From CAYLLN01 sp040901775 (GTDB lineage Bacteria > Planctomycetota > Planctomycetia > Pirellulales > Pirellulaceae): 64,000 bases of DNA. How positions within the stretch are numbered: the stretch's first letter is position 1; each line of letters starts with the position of its first letter. Both the position numbers and the translations under genes were made by a program. Location: positions 9,122-73,121 of the forward strand of contig JBBDYF010000260.1 of assembly GCA_040901775.1 (NCBI GenBank), given 5' to 3'. The notes beneath the pieces are model-generated. The model did no database searches, was not told where the DNA came from, and saw nothing but the letters and a program-made list of their open reading frames with translations. Shown one piece after another: positions 7,858 to 16,048 of this stretch.

Positions 7858-10230
7858 GTGCGCGCCTGGGTCGTGCTATTAGCGGTTGCCCTGCTGAGCG
7901 GGTGCTCGCGCGCGCACTACCGTAACTGGGCCGACAACGACACCTATCCGATCCTGGCCGAGCGGATCGTCTATCCCACCTACGACATCGGCCGGACCCG
8001 GCTCGAGCCGGCGCCCGAGTCGCGCCTGGCCGATCCGTTCAGCCCCGACTGCCCCCCCAAGCCGCCGGACGATCCCGCGGCTGCCCTGTTCATGGAGCGA
8101 CCCGGCGGAATGCCGGGGGCTAAGCACTGGGAGGAGAACGGCGTCACCGACCAGATCGAGCCCGCCGGCTGGGAGATCGTGCTCGAACCCGACGCCGCCG
8201 GCACGATCCGCCTCGATCAGAACAAAGCGGTCGAGGTAGCGCTGCTCAACAGCCGCGAGTATCAAACGGCGCTCGAAAACGTCTATCTCGTCGCCCTGTT
8301 CCTGACGCTGAACCGGTTCGAGTTCGACCTGCAATGGTTTTTGACCAATCGAACCGACTTTACCCATTTTGGCTCCGGCCCGAACGAAACGAACACGCTC
8401 ACCTCGAACAGCAACCTCGGTTTCACCCGCAATTTCGCGGCGGGAGGACAACTGCTGGTCGATTTTGCCAACTCGTTCGTCGTTGAGTTCACGGGAGGCC
8501 AACAGCGCTGGCGATCGAACTTGCTGGTCAACTTAGTGCAGCCCCTCTTGCGCGGCGCGGGTCGCCAGGTGCGGCTGGAAAGCCTGACGCAGGCCGAGCG
8601 AGACGTGCTTTACTCGGTGCGCGATTTCGCCCGCTTTCGCAAGCGCTTTTGGGCCGACGTGGCAATCGACAACGGCGGCTATCTCGATTTGCTGCTCGCC
8701 CTGCAAACGGTGCGCAACAACCAGGGGAACTACAAGCGGCAGGAAGAAACGTACCGCCTGTACAACGAGCTGTTCCTCGGCGGACGGGCGTCGGCGGTCG
8801 AGCTCGATCAGTTCTTCCTCAGCTTGCAGGCGGCCCGGCTCGACGTGATTCAGTCGGAAACGGGGCTGCAAAACGCCCTCGATGCCTTCAAGCTGCGGAT
8901 CGGAATTCCGCCGCGGGTGCCGATCGAGCTCGACGATGCGCTGCTCGACGAGTTCATCCTGGTCGATCCGCAACTCGAACAGATGCGCGACGAGTTGGAA
9001 GCCTTTCAGCGGGCCCGGCTGGCCGAGCTCGACGCGCCGCCGACCGTGGAGCAGCTTCACGAATACTTTCAAACGACGCGCAGCTTTGCCGAGCGAGCCC
9101 CCGCCGCCTTGCAGATGGCCGAGGCCGACCTGGCGCGGTGGGGTGAGAGGATCGAGCGGGCAACGTCCGCGGCGACCGATGCCGACGCCCTCGATCGTTC
9201 GCGCCGCACCTACGAGAACCTGCGCTCGCAAGTTCCGGGAATCGCACGGGACATGGCCGACGCGCTGCTGGCGATCGACCGCCACGCGCGGGAAGTGACC
9301 GAAGCGACCCGCCAGGCCGACTGGGAAACGCTGACCACCGACATCAAGCTGGTGCTGGCCGGGCTCGACACCATCGTCGCGGTGCAGACGCAGGCCAAGA
9401 TTCACCTGATCGAGCTCCCCGCGGTCGATATTTCGGTCGAAGACGCCCTGACCGAGGCGAAAGAGAACCGGCTGGATTTGCAGAACGAACTGGGAAGAGT
9501 GACCGACGCCTGGCGGAAAGTAACCGTGGCGGCCAACGCCTTGCAGGCCGATCTCGACGTGGTCGCCCGCGCCAACCTGGGAACCGATCCCGATCGCCTG
9601 AATCCGCTGACGTTTGCCGCCGAGGCGAGCAGCTATACCCTGGGGTTGGAGTTCGACGGTCCCTTGAACCGCGTGGCCGAGCGGAACGTTTATCGGGCCA
9701 GCCTGATTAACTTCCAGCGCGCCCGCCGCAGCTTCATGGGCCTTTCCGACCGGATCGAGTTCGACGTTCGCCGCGACTTGCGGCAACTGGGGCAGTTGCG
9801 GGTTGGATTCGAGATTTCGCGTCAGCAATTGTTGTCGGCGGCCCGTCAATTCGAGAACGCCCGGATCATCTTGCTGGGCCCGCGCGACCGGCGGTCGGCC
9901 AACGACACCACGACGCTCAACTTGTTGCAGGCCCTCCGCGACCTGGTCAACGCCCGCAATGCCCTGGCGGCCAACTATATCAATTACGAACAGCAGCGAG
10001 TACAACTGTTACTGGACCTGGAAACACTCCAACTCGATCCACGAGGGTTCCCTCTCCATGACTCTCTCCACCAAGACGGCGGTCCCCCCGCCGCATCGGA
10101 CGGCACTGGCGAACAGCCCGGTGCTGCCGAAGAAATCCCCCCTGGCCAGCCCCGAAGCGGAATCCCACCCGTCGAGCTCGCCCCGTTTGAATTCAACCCA
10201 GCGGGAGCCGGTCCCCTCCCTCCCCCCTGA
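7858..10230 (+). CDS. TolC-family outer-membrane efflux lipoprotein
   Basis: A 790-residue outer-membrane factor, much longer than E. coli TolC. The GTG start at 7858 follows GAGGAGG with five-base spacing. Residues 1-20 form a lipoprotein signal ending in lipobox LLSGC. After it comes a planctomycete-specific region with DCPPKPPDDP, then two TolC repeats with long coiled-coil helices (LNRFEFDLQWFLTN; ENRLDLQNELGRVTDAW; VAERNVYRASLINFQRARRS). The last 58 residues are Pro- and Gly-rich and lie in DNA that also encodes the start of the next gene if that gene begins at its upstream ATG. First gene of an efflux operon with the adaptor and permease that follow. Related to the TolC gene at 46598-49567. 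Confidence 0.88.
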   Translation: MRAWVVLLAVALLSGCSRAHYRNWADNDTYPILAERIVYPTYDIGRTRLEPAPESRLADPFSPDCPPKPPDDPAAALFMERPGGMPGAKHWEENGVTDQIEPAGWEIVLEPDAAGTIRLDQNKAVEVALLNSREYQTALENVYLVALFLTLNRFEFDLQWFLTNRTDFTHFGSGPNETNTLTSNSNLGFTRNFAAGGQLLVDFANSFVVEFTGGQQRWRSNLLVNLVQPLLRGAGRQVRLESLTQAERDVLYSVRDFARFRKRFWADVAIDNGGYLDLLLALQTVRNNQGNYKRQEETYRLYNELFLGGRASAVELDQFFLSLQAARLDVIQSETGLQNALDAFKLRIGIPPRVPIELDDALLDEFILVDPQLEQMRDELEAFQRARLAELDAPPTVEQLHEYFQTTRSFAERAPAALQMAEADLARWGERIERATSAATDADALDRSRRTYENLRSQVPGIARDMADALLAIDRHAREVTEATRQADWETLTTDIKLVLAGLDTIVAVQTQAKIHLIELPAVDISVEDALTEAKENRLDLQNELGRVTDAWRKVTVAANALQADLDVVARANLGTDPDRLNPLTFAAEASSYTLGLEFDGPLNRVAERNVYRASLINFQRARRSFMGLSDRIEFDVRRDLRQLGQLRVGFEISRQQLLSAARQFENARIILLGPRDRRSANDTTTLNLLQALRDLVNARNALAANYINYEQQRVQLLLDLETLQLDPRGFPLHDSLHQDGGPPAASDGTGEQPGAAEEIPPGQPRSGIPPVELAPFEFNPAGAGPLPPP

Positions 10231-11800
10231 GGTGCGCCCGAGCTGGCTCCGCCGCGGCCTGTGGCTGCTGCTGATTGCCGGTGTTTTGGCGGGCGGCGGT
10301 TGGGGCGTGCGGCAGTGGAAGCTGGCGGGGTCGGAAACCGACAACGTGCTAACCGGCGTCGCCCTGCGGGGCGACCTGGTGCTGAGCGTGACCGACCGGG
10401 GCGAGTTGGAAAGCGCGCAGTCGGTGCAGGTCGTCTGCGAGATCGAGGGGGGCGGCAAACTGGTGACGATCGTCCCCGAAGGGACGCGCGTGAAAAAAGG
10501 GGCAGAGGTCGCCCGCTTCGATACCGACGCCCACTTGCGCGCGATCAGCGAGCAAGAGGTGAAATGGCAAACCGCCGTGGGGCGGGTGAAAACGGCCGAG
10601 AGCGATCTCGAAGTCCAGAAGAACAAGGCGGAAAGCGAAGTCGCCAAGGCCGAGCTCGCCCTGACCCTGGCCAAGATCGACTTCGAGTCGTACGAGGAAG
10701 GCGAATACCAGGTCGAACTCGACAAGCGCAAGGGAACGCTCGAACTGGGCAAGAAGGAACTGAAAGAAGCCGAGGACAACCTGGAGTTCACCCGCGGCCT
10801 GGTGAAGAAGGGCTTCGCGCAGCTCGAACAGATTCGCGTCATGGAGCTGAACGCCCTGAGCAAGCGATACACCGTCAGCCAGCAGGATGCCGACCTGCGG
10901 GTGCTGCAAAAATTCACCAGGCTCCGCAAGGTGACCGAGTTGGAGGCCAAGGCCAAAGAGGCCAAAAGCGAACTCGAGCGGACGGGAAAGAGCCAGGCCG
11001 CGGCGACCGATAAAACGCAAAACGACCTGACCAACGCTCAAAAGACCACCGAACTGGAAAAGAAGGAGTTGGAACGGCTGCAAGCGCAGCTCGAAAAGTG
11101 CATCGTCAAAGCGCCGCAAGACGGAATCGTCATCTACTTCAGCCGGCCGTGGGACCAAGAATCGCAGATTCGCGCCGGCGCGCAGCTCTATTCGCAGCAG
11201 CTGATTTTTACGCTGCCCGACCTGGACAACATGCAGGTCAAAATGAAGGTGCACGAATCGGTCGTGAAGAAGGTTCGGCAAAAGCAGTCGGCCACGATGC
11301 AGATCGACGCTCTGCCGAACCAAACCTTGCACGGCCAGGTGAAGACGATCGCCTCGGTCGCGCAGAACGACGGCTGGCGCGGCGGCGGCGTGAAGGAGTA
11401 TCAGACCGAAGTTTCGATCGACGATTTGCCTACAGACGCCGGCCTGCGGCCCGGCATGACCGCCGAGGTGACGATCCACCTGCGGACGATCGAAAACGCC
11501 CTGACGGTGCCGGTGCAAGCGGTGACCGAGCTCGACGGCGAATACGTGGCCTACGTCGTCGGCCCGGCGGGGATCGAGCGGCGCACGTTGAAAGTCGGAG
11601 ACAGCAACGAGCAGCTCATCGAGGTGCTGGCGGGGCTGGCCGAAAACGACCGCGTGGCGCTCGACGCCCGCAGCCGGGCCTCCCTGGATCTCAAGCGGAG
11701 CAACGAATCGCAATCGCCCGATAAGAAAGAGCCCGATAAAAACGAGCCGCCCAAAGCGGACGAGGGGGCCGAACCAGCCGCGGTCGTCGCCCAAAAGTAG
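10058..11800 (+). CDS. HlyD/MacA-type periplasmic adaptor of the efflux operon
   Basis: A 580-residue membrane-fusion protein if it starts at ATG 10058, which overlaps the TolC gene by 173 bases. A GTG at 10232, directly after the TolC stop, would give 522 residues starting VRPSWLRRGLWLLLIAG, with the single membrane anchor at its N-terminus. Behind the anchor come a lipoyl-like half (GDLVLSVTDRGELES, TIVPEGTRVKKGAEVARFD), a long coiled coil rich in Lys and Glu, the second lipoyl half (CIVKAPQDGIVIYFS), and beta-barrel and membrane-proximal domains ending VTIHLRTIENALTVPVQAV. It links the inner-membrane permease to TolC. The tail is Lys/Glu/Pro-rich. Confidence 0.88.
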   Translation: MTLSTKTAVPPPHRTALANSPVLPKKSPLASPEAESHPSSSPRLNSTQREPVPSLPPEVRPSWLRRGLWLLLIAGVLAGGGWGVRQWKLAGSETDNVLTGVALRGDLVLSVTDRGELESAQSVQVVCEIEGGGKLVTIVPEGTRVKKGAEVARFDTDAHLRAISEQEVKWQTAVGRVKTAESDLEVQKNKAESEVAKAELALTLAKIDFESYEEGEYQVELDKRKGTLELGKKELKEAEDNLEFTRGLVKKGFAQLEQIRVMELNALSKRYTVSQQDADLRVLQKFTRLRKVTELEAKAKEAKSELERTGKSQAAATDKTQNDLTNAQKTTELEKKELERLQAQLEKCIVKAPQDGIVIYFSRPWDQESQIRAGAQLYSQQLIFTLPDLDNMQVKMKVHESVVKKVRQKQSATMQIDALPNQTLHGQVKTIASVAQNDGWRGGGVKEYQTEVSIDDLPTDAGLRPGMTAEVTIHLRTIENALTVPVQAVTELDGEYVAYVVGPAGIERRTLKVGDSNEQLIEVLAGLAENDRVALDARSRASLDLKRSNESQSPDKKEPDKNEPPKADEGAEPAAVVAQK

Positions 11801-11848
11801 TTCTTGTGACACTTCGTGCTTTTTGTGGCCACATCCGGCCGTAGCCTT

Positions 11849-11878
11849 CGATTCGTGGGATTCGTTGGATTCGTGGTT
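11849..11878. repeat. Short GATTCGTTG-type tandem repeat between adaptor and permease genes
   Basis: The 103-base gap between the adaptor and permease genes contains three near-identical 9-base units of the form GATTCGTGG/GATTCGTTG in a row, apparently simple-sequence expansion. It lies upstream of the permease ATG at 11904 and does not itself look like a promoter. Confidence 0.6.
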
Positions 11879-11903
11879 GTTTCCTTGGTTCCGCCTGCGA
11901 TCC

Positions 11904-13193
11904 ATGCCCGCCCTGATTTCCGACCGTCTTGCCGACACTATTCGCCTGGGGATTCGCAGCCTGGGGGCGCATCGCCTGCGCTCGCTGTTGACCGCGCTGG
12001 GCATCGTGCTGGGGGTGGCCTCGGTCATCGTCATGCTGGCGGTGGGCGAGGCGGCCCGCTACCAGGTTCTTAAGCAACTGGAAGACCTGGGGGCCAAGAC
12101 GATCCTGCTGCGCAGCACCAAGCCGGTGGACGAACCCTCTCAACAGGTAGGGATGGACCTGTTGTCGTTTGGCCTGACCTACCCCGACTTGCGGCGCATC
12201 CAAGCGACGATTCCCACGGTCGTCGGCGCCACGCCGATGCGCGAGTATCGCAAAACGGTTCGCTACCAGGATCGCAAGCTGGAGGCCCGTGTCGTCAGCA
12301 TCACTCCCGATTTTCTGGAGCAGAACAACATTCGCCTGGCGGTCGGTCGCGGCATCGACGCCCTCGACGAACAGCGGTACGACAACGTGGTCATTTTGGG
12401 CGCCGCCACCGCCGAGGAGCTGTTTCCCACGCAGCAGCCGGTGGGACGGACCATTACGATCGAAAACATCGACCGTCCGCGGGCCTTCAACGTGATCGGC
12501 GTGACCGAGCCCAAGACCCTGGCCGTCGGCAGCGATAGCGGCAACGTCGATTACAGCCGCGTCGTGTTCATTCCCTTCAATACCGACCGCGTCCGCTTCG
12601 GCCGCGAGCTGATCACGATGACGGCGGGCTCGTACCAGGTCGAACGGCTCGACATCAGCCAGATCATCGTTTCGGTCGATACGCTGGAAAACGTCCCCAA
12701 AACGGCGGCCGTCATTCAGTCGCTGATCGACCAGTTTCACCCACGCAAAGACGTGGCCATGACGGTGCCGCTCGATCTGTTGGAACAGGCCGAGCAGACG
12801 CAGCGGCTGTTTACGCTCATCCTGGGCGCGATTGCCGGCATCTCGCTGGTCGTGGGGGGGATCGGCATTATGAACATCATGCTGGCCACGGTGACCGAGC
12901 GAACCCGCGAGATCGGCATCCGCCGGGCGCTGGGGGCCAAGCGGAGCGACATTGCGATGCAGTTTTTGATCGAAACGCTGATCCTGTCGTGCGGCGGCGG
13001 CCTATTGGGAATCGTCGTGGGGGTCGGCCTGTCGTACATCGTGGCCCACCTGCTGGGCCTGCCGGCGATCGTTTCGCTCTGGTCGCCGCTGGTGGCGTTC
13101 GTGGTGTCGGTCGTCGTGGGGCTCGCTTCCGGGATGTACCCTGCCCGCCGAGCCGCCGGGCTCGACCCGATCGCGGCTTTGCGGCACGAGTGA
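11904..13193 (+). CDS. MacB/FtsX-family ABC transporter permease
   Basis: A 429-residue permease with a first transmembrane helix near residues 25-45 (LLTALGIVLGVASVIVML), a large periplasmic core (about 50-280), and three C-terminal helices (TLILGAIAGISLVVGGIGIM; LLGIVVGVGLSYIVAHLLG; LVAFVVSVVVGLASG). The cytoplasmic coupling segment TERTREIGIRRALGAKRSDI is the FtsX signature. ATG 11904 (MPALISDRL) is chosen over an upstream in-frame start because homologues begin there. With the TolC and HlyD genes before it, this is a MacAB-TolC-type exporter, but the nucleotide-binding subunit is not encoded here; the next gene is on the other strand. The ATPase must be supplied elsewhere. Confidence 0.9.
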   Translation: MPALISDRLADTIRLGIRSLGAHRLRSLLTALGIVLGVASVIVMLAVGEAARYQVLKQLEDLGAKTILLRSTKPVDEPSQQVGMDLLSFGLTYPDLRRIQATIPTVVGATPMREYRKTVRYQDRKLEARVVSITPDFLEQNNIRLAVGRGIDALDEQRYDNVVILGAATAEELFPTQQPVGRTITIENIDRPRAFNVIGVTEPKTLAVGSDSGNVDYSRVVFIPFNTDRVRFGRELITMTAGSYQVERLDISQIIVSVDTLENVPKTAAVIQSLIDQFHPRKDVAMTVPLDLLEQAEQTQRLFTLILGAIAGISLVVGGIGIMNIMLATVTERTREIGIRRALGAKRSDIAMQFLIETLILSCGGGLLGIVVGVGLSYIVAHLLGLPAIVSLWSPLVAFVVSVVVGLASGMYPARRAAGLDPIAALRHE

Positions 13194-13283
13194 CACCCGC
13201 CGCACGAAACGCTAAGGGGAAATACGCCCGGGCTGGCGGACCACGCTTTGGACCGTGCGTGAGTTGCTGGAGAAAGTTAGTGG

Positions 13284-13898
13284 TTAGCTAGCCCTTGCTA
13301 CCTCGCCACCGATGACGCCCACCGCATCGCGTTGTCCTTGGAACTGGCTAGGGTTGCGATTTGGACACCCCTTCACTTCCTCAACTATCAACTGCGCAAT
13401 GTACATGTCCGGCCGGAGAATGATGCTCGCTGGGCCGAGATTTATCATTTCCAGCGTCAAGGTGCCTTCAAAGTCGGGATGCACGGTCGGTGCAGTGAAG
13501 TGGACCAGCATTCCTAGGCGTGCAAAACTGCTTTTGCCCTCGATGCGGGCCGCTAGGCAGGCCTCGCAGTTGGCGGTTATCGGCAACTCAATCCATTCTA
13601 ACGTCTTGCCGAGTACGAACCGGCCTGGCTCTAAGATGAATGGCTGGTCCGCTGTCAGCTTCAGGGTTTGGGAATGGGCCTTAATTAACTGGGCCAAATT
13701 CCCGGCTTGCACCATGTCGTAACTGAACTTGCCCGTCGTGGGGATGACAATTTCAGGCGATAGACGCAAGTCCACAGAGTGAGTGTTGTACGGACAGTGA
13801 CCGCCAGCTACGCCCATCGTTCGGGGCGATGGCTCTGGCTTAATAATCAGCCGCTTTTTGTCAATCGCGTCGTGAATTTCGACATTCGACAGAATCAT
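13284..13898 (-). CDS. dcd: dCTP deaminase / dUTPase-family protein
   Basis: A 204-residue trimeric-type nucleotide enzyme that would deaminate dCTP to dUTP, possibly also hydrolysing it to dUMP. The core motif RIEGKSSFARLGMLVH followed by HPDFEGTLTLEMIN is the Dcd signature, with the catalytic Glu in TLEM; the KSS form is also found in actinobacterial enzymes. ATG 13898 lies seven bases after the stop of the upstream gene; an upstream ATG at 13931 would add 11 basic residues and overlap it. The C-terminus is a little longer than usual. The gene and its partner look less GC-rich than their surroundings, so acquisition by transfer or a phage origin is possible. Confidence 0.75.
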   Translation of the reverse strand: MILSNVEIHDAIDKKRLIIKPEPSPRTMGVAGGHCPYNTHSVDLRLSPEIVIPTTGKFSYDMVQAGNLAQLIKAHSQTLKLTADQPFILEPGRFVLGKTLEWIELPITANCEACLAARIEGKSSFARLGMLVHFTAPTVHPDFEGTLTLEMINLGPASIILRPDMYIAQLIVEEVKGCPNRNPSQFQGQRDAVGVIGGEVARAS

Positions 13899-13905
13899 TT
13901 TCTGT

Positions 13906-14211
13906 TTACGCTTCTTGCCAAGCCGGAGCATCCTCTAGCTCTTCGCTGCGCACGGTTATGGTCTGACCGTTCGCAAGCGTTTGACTAGGCAGACGAATTA
14001 GAACTAACTCGCCGTCCTTAGCAAGTTCGGTAACGCGCAAGAGAACGGGTACGCTGCTCTCTTCATGAGGCGCTTGTTCGGTTTCAACAAACTGGCGATT
14101 AGCAAACAGCGAAAACTCCTCCCCCGAGTGATCCTTGCCCGCGATTACAACTTCGTCAGCGAACTGTCCAGGCGTGGCTTCGCATCGCAGATAGGAAAGC
14201 TTAGCCGTCAT
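13906..14211 (-). CDS. Hypothetical protein upstream of dcd-like gene
   Basis: A 101-residue protein of unknown function. ATG 14211 is chosen because GGAG stands seven bases upstream; an ATG at 14229 is possible. The sequence is soluble and beta-rich (MTAKLSYLRCEATPGQFADE; VVIAGKDHSGEEFSLFANRQ; ELVLIRLPSQ), with an acidic middle and end. No motif or family is recognised. It is the first gene of a two-gene operon with the dCTP-deaminase-like gene, seven bases apart, which suggests a shared role, but nothing in the sequence says what it is. Confidence 0.6.
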   Translation of the reverse strand: MTAKLSYLRCEATPGQFADEVVIAGKDHSGEEFSLFANRQFVETEQAPHEESSVPVLLRVTELAKDGELVLIRLPSQTLANGQTITVRSEELEDAPAWQEA

Positions 14212-14515
14212 TGGAAGACTCCAATCCATAGTGAGTGGGCAACCGAACAAGCCCCTCACTAGACGTGTGGGGCTGCCGCGTCAAGTGCTAGCGAAAGTTT
14301 CCAGGTGGAAACTGCTCTTGACTTTTCAGTGAACATTTTATCCTAATCGACGATGCAGGGCCAATTCTATCGCTAATGTGGCCTGAACTGCAAAAGGACA
14401 GTTTGTTATCGCCCAAACTTTCCCTTGCCGGGGCTTTTCATGCGCCCCTACGCCCAGCTCGACCTGGGCCGCGCGAACGTGACGCCACCCGCTTCCCGCC
14501 GGAACCCCGCCGTCC
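14212..14515. other. Intergenic region with a small hairpin
   Basis: About 300 bases between two genes on the minus strand. It is relatively AT-rich near 14300-14420 and should hold the promoter of the dcd-like operon, but I see no good hexamer pair. A six-base hairpin (GCCCAG-CTCGAC-CTGGGC, 14452-14469) without a T-run lies beyond the dienelactone hydrolase gene end. Confidence 0.4.
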
Positions 14516-14611
14516 TCAATCCCGAATGACGTGGGTGCGCACTTGCCCTTGAACCATCGTCGCCTTGTAGCCCGCCTCTTGGACCGCTACCAGCACCTCC
14601 GCCGTCCGCAT
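14516..14611 (-). CDS. Very short frame after the dienelactone hydrolase gene, possibly a fragment
   Basis: A 31-codon frame begins with ATG 11 bases after the hydrolase stop. Its sequence, with AVQEAGYKATM in the middle, recalls the second half of heavy-metal-associated domains (often AVEEAGYxA), but no CxxC metal motif is present. It may be the tail of a lost gene or chance. Confidence 0.15.
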   Translation of the reverse strand: MRTAEVLVAVQEAGYKATMVQGQVRTHVIRD

Positions 14612-14622
14612 CCGGTGGCTCG

Positions 14623-15492
14623 CTACCCCTTCGTCACGCCGTGCTTCTCGAACCAGGCGATCAGGCGCTTCCAGCCGTCGTCGGCGTGCTCTTTGCGATA
14701 GGTGGGGCGGTAGTCGGCATGAAAGCCGTGGGGCGTATCGGGATAGAGCACGATCTCGGATTTTTGCTTGGCATCTTTCAGGGCTGCTTGCATCTTCTCG
14801 ACGGTTTCGTTGGGGATGCCCATGTCGGCCCCGCCGTACAGACCCAGGACCGGCGCTTTCAGTTCGCCCGCCAGTTCGAGAGGATGCTTGGGATGCAGCT
14901 CGTCGGCTTCGCCCACCAGCCGGCCGTACCAAGCGACTCCCGCCTTCAGGTCGGGGTTGTGGGCGGCATACAACCAAACGATCCGGCCCCCCCAGCAAAA
15001 GCCGGTGATCGCCAGCTTTTCGGTGTTTCCCTTGCCCGACTTTTTCGCCCAGGCGACCGTCGCATCCAGATCGGCCATCACCTGGTCGTCGGGCACTTTC
15101 GACACGACATCCGCAATGATCTTGGGGATGTCGGTCATTTGGGAAACGTCTCCCTGGCGGGCGTACAATTCGGGCGCGACCGCCAGGTAGCCGAGCTTCG
15201 CCAGCCGGCGGCAGATGTCTTTGATATGCTCGTGAACGCCAAAAATCTCTTGCACGACGAGGACCACGGGAAACGGCCCGTCCCCCTGCGGCATGGCCCG
15301 ATAGGCGGGCATCTCGCCCAGCGAGACGGGAATTTTAACTTCCCCCGCTTCCAGGCCGGCCGCATCGGTGGCGATCGTTTCGGCCGAGACGGGGCGCACC
15401 GCCAGGGCAAAGCCCGAGGCGAGCGTCGTCACAACAAAGCCGCGGCGGGTCCAATCGATCTTCGGCAACAGGCTCAATAGGTCTTCGTGCAT
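14623..15492 (-). CDS. Exported dienelactone hydrolase family protein
   Basis: A 289-residue alpha/beta hydrolase related to carboxymethylenebutenolidase. The N-terminus has a possible Tat signal (TRRGFVVTTLASGFALAV, cleavage near VSA), so it probably acts outside the cytoplasm. The triad is visible: nucleophile Cys166 in GFCWGGR, Asp223 in YGGADMGIP and His255 in PHGFH. EIFGVHEHIKDICRRLA is the family's oxyanion-side motif. Homologues in planctomycetes are usually annotated as dienelactone hydrolases of unknown substrate; the real substrate may be another ester or lactone. Transcribed away from the DUF255 gene, with 556 bases between their starts. Confidence 0.85.
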   Translation of the reverse strand: MHEDLLSLLPKIDWTRRGFVVTTLASGFALAVRPVSAETIATDAAGLEAGEVKIPVSLGEMPAYRAMPQGDGPFPVVLVVQEIFGVHEHIKDICRRLAKLGYLAVAPELYARQGDVSQMTDIPKIIADVVSKVPDDQVMADLDATVAWAKKSGKGNTEKLAITGFCWGGRIVWLYAAHNPDLKAGVAWYGRLVGEADELHPKHPLELAGELKAPVLGLYGGADMGIPNETVEKMQAALKDAKQKSEIVLYPDTPHGFHADYRPTYRKEHADDGWKRLIAWFEKHGVTKG

Positions 15493-16048
15493 GGCGGACG
15501 CCCCTTCTTATGAGAATGCATGACAAAAAAGCGATGCGTAGGTTCCCGTGGCCGATTCTAGCTGCCGCGGGGAGCGGTTCACAATCGGCGGGCCTTCGCC
15601 AAAGAAGGTTCAGTGAACGTATTGACACGGCCGACCGCGTGGCGTATAATTGCGTCCACGTGCAGGTTCCGACCGCCGGGCGGGACTTTGGGGGCGCGGC
15701 AATTCAGGCCGTGCTCGCCGCCGAGTCGCAAGGGGAATTTCAGACTGGCGCTTTGCAGGCTTAGGATCAGCCGAATTGGTGTTGTCGTGCTGCAACGCGG
15801 GAAGCGAATTCCCTAAAGTCCCTAATGCGATCAGCGTTTGGCGAATCGTTAATCGTGATGCAAGTGCCGCAGTGTCAAGGAGTTCCAAACTGATTAGCAA
15901 AACGGGCGCGGAAAAAAAAATGGCAGCGATCAGTGAAACGATGCTTTCCCTGCGCGGACTCGCCGGCGCGAGCGGCCCGCGTTTCGCCACCCCGCGTCCT
16001 GCTAGAATAGAGTCCTTGCCCCGCCGCTCCTTCCGTGGTGCTCCACCC
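15493..16048. other. Long intergenic region between divergent genes, with two promoters
   Basis: This 556-base region holds a consensus sigma-70-type promoter at 15622-15650 on the plus strand, a small hairpin GGGAA-GCGAA-TTCCC at 15799-15813, an A9 run near 15910, and an extended -10 sequence TGCTAGAAT at 16010-16018 that would suit the DUF255 gene. The frame of the DUF255 gene stays open upstream to 15650, but the sequence there is not protein-like. No recognised structured RNA was found. Confidence 0.5.
15622..15650 (+). promoter_or_regulatory. Consensus -35/-10 promoter (TTGACA-17-TATAAT)
   Basis: TTGACA at 15622-15627 and TATAAT at 15645-15650 are both perfect hexamers with the ideal 17-base spacer. 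Transcription would start near 15657, almost 400 bases before the next coding start (16049). It is the strongest promoter-like sequence I noticed in the window. Confidence 0.7.

Noticed and set aside
15650..16048. In-frame upstream extension of the DUF255 gene
   Set aside because: The sequence is Arg-rich and not protein-like, and a proper signal peptide starts at 16049.
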